Source of the DNA: Ilumatobacteraceae bacterium
GTDB lineage: Bacteria; Actinomycetota; Acidimicrobiia; Acidimicrobiales; Ilumatobacteraceae
DNA: 5,413 bases
Assembly: GCA_025464045.1 (NCBI GenBank)
Contig: JAODBQ010000393.1
Location: 1 to 5,413 of the forward strand
Direction: 5' to 3'
In this document: in pieces, positions 5,340-5,413 of the stretch
How the letters are laid out: every line of letters begins with the position of its first letter
Numbering within the stretch: the first letter of the stretch is position 1
Program-made: the position numbers and the translations under genes
The notes under the pieces: model-generated
Database searches by the model: none
Told to the model about the DNA's origin: nothing
What the model saw: the letters and a program-made list of their open reading frames with translations, nothing else

Positions 5340-5345
5340 TATCAT
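5340..5345 (+). promoter_or_regulatory. Candidate -10 element of the gene at the right edge
   Basis: TATCAT matches the -10 consensus at five of six positions. No good -35 lies 16-18 bp upstream, where the dyad at 5314-5329 sits, so if it is a promoter it may depend on a bound factor. Transcription would begin near 5352, at the foot of the first leader hairpin. Confidence 0.35.
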
Positions 5346-5353
5346 CTGCCCCA

Positions 5354-5381
5354 CACGGGAAATGGGTCCCGTGAGGCCCAT
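5354..5381 (+). promoter_or_regulatory. Leader segment with two mutually exclusive hairpins
   Basis: Stem A pairs CACGGGA (5354-5360) with TCCCGTG (5367-5373), 7 bp with a 6-nt loop. Stem B pairs ATGGGTC (5362-5368) with GGCCCAT (5375-5381), 7 bp including one G-U, also with a 6-nt loop. They share bases and cannot form together. Stem B ends 4 nt before the GGAGG ribosome site at 5386. Confidence 0.4.
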
Positions 5382-5399
5382 ACGTGGAGGAAGTGAGCC

Positions 5400-5413
5400 G
5401 TGCCGCAACCGCC
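5400..5413 (+). CDS. Start of an unidentified plus-strand gene (runs off right edge)
   Basis: A GTG at 5400 follows GGAGGAAG (5386-5393) with 6 nt between, a strong ribosome site. Only the first residues, Met-Pro-Gln-Pro, lie inside the window, so nothing can be said of the product. A second GTG at 5393 in another frame overlaps the ribosome site and is less well placed. The gene is codirectional with the CoA-transferase and lies 100 bp after it; the hairpins and -10-like element between suggest a separate transcription unit. Confidence 0.5.

Noticed and set aside
5139..5396. Plus-strand open frame crossing the transferase stop
   Set aside because: Most of it lies out of frame inside the transferase; its Ser/Arg/Pro composition is not protein-like and no ribosome site supports it.

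Overview
The window is GC-rich and carries a complete, canonical bacterial alpha operon on the minus strand: infA, rpmJ, rpsM, rpsK, rpsD, rpoA, rplQ, read from about 3863 down to 617. High GC, the protein sequences and the gene order point to Actinomycetota. The short L17 without a long C-terminal tail and the IF-1 N-terminus suggest the class Acidimicrobiia, but that placement is inference from memory, not a search.

Layout. Positions 1-426 hold the N-terminal 142 codons of a DUF47 (PhoU-like, phosphate-transporter accessory) protein on the minus strand. It starts at GTG and runs off the left edge. A 190-bp spacer (427-616) follows, with a 13-bp tandem duplication and a strong hairpin just past the rplQ stop. 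The seven alpha-operon genes fill 617-3863 with short gaps, a 1-base stop/start overlap (rpsM/rpsK) and a 4-nt gap (rpsK/rpsD). The rpoA-rplQ gap holds a 15-bp unit repeated three times. A plausible sigma70-type promoter for the operon lies at 3952-3980. The divergent region 3864-4132 also holds a tRNA-3'-end-like stretch and a pair of direct repeats. On the plus strand, 4133-5299 encodes a family III (CaiB/BaiF) acyl-CoA transferase. A further plus-strand gene appears to begin at 5400, behind a short leader with two competing hairpins.

Function. The alpha operon couples translation initiation (IF-1), ribosomal proteins of both subunits (S13, S11, S4, L36, L17) and the RNA polymerase alpha subunit. 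The flanking genes are unrelated: phosphate uptake on one side, acyl-CoA metabolism on the other. The usual actinobacterial neighbours (secY-adk-map upstream, truA-rplM-rpsI downstream) are absent.

Most unusual points. The only complete infA reading needs a CTG start placed 6 nt after a perfect Shine-Dalgarno. The rpoA-rplQ spacer carries a 15-nt-period repeat that is open in the rplQ frame. The leader at the right edge has mutually exclusive stems. I see no CRISPR array, insertion sequence or clear novel multi-gene system here.
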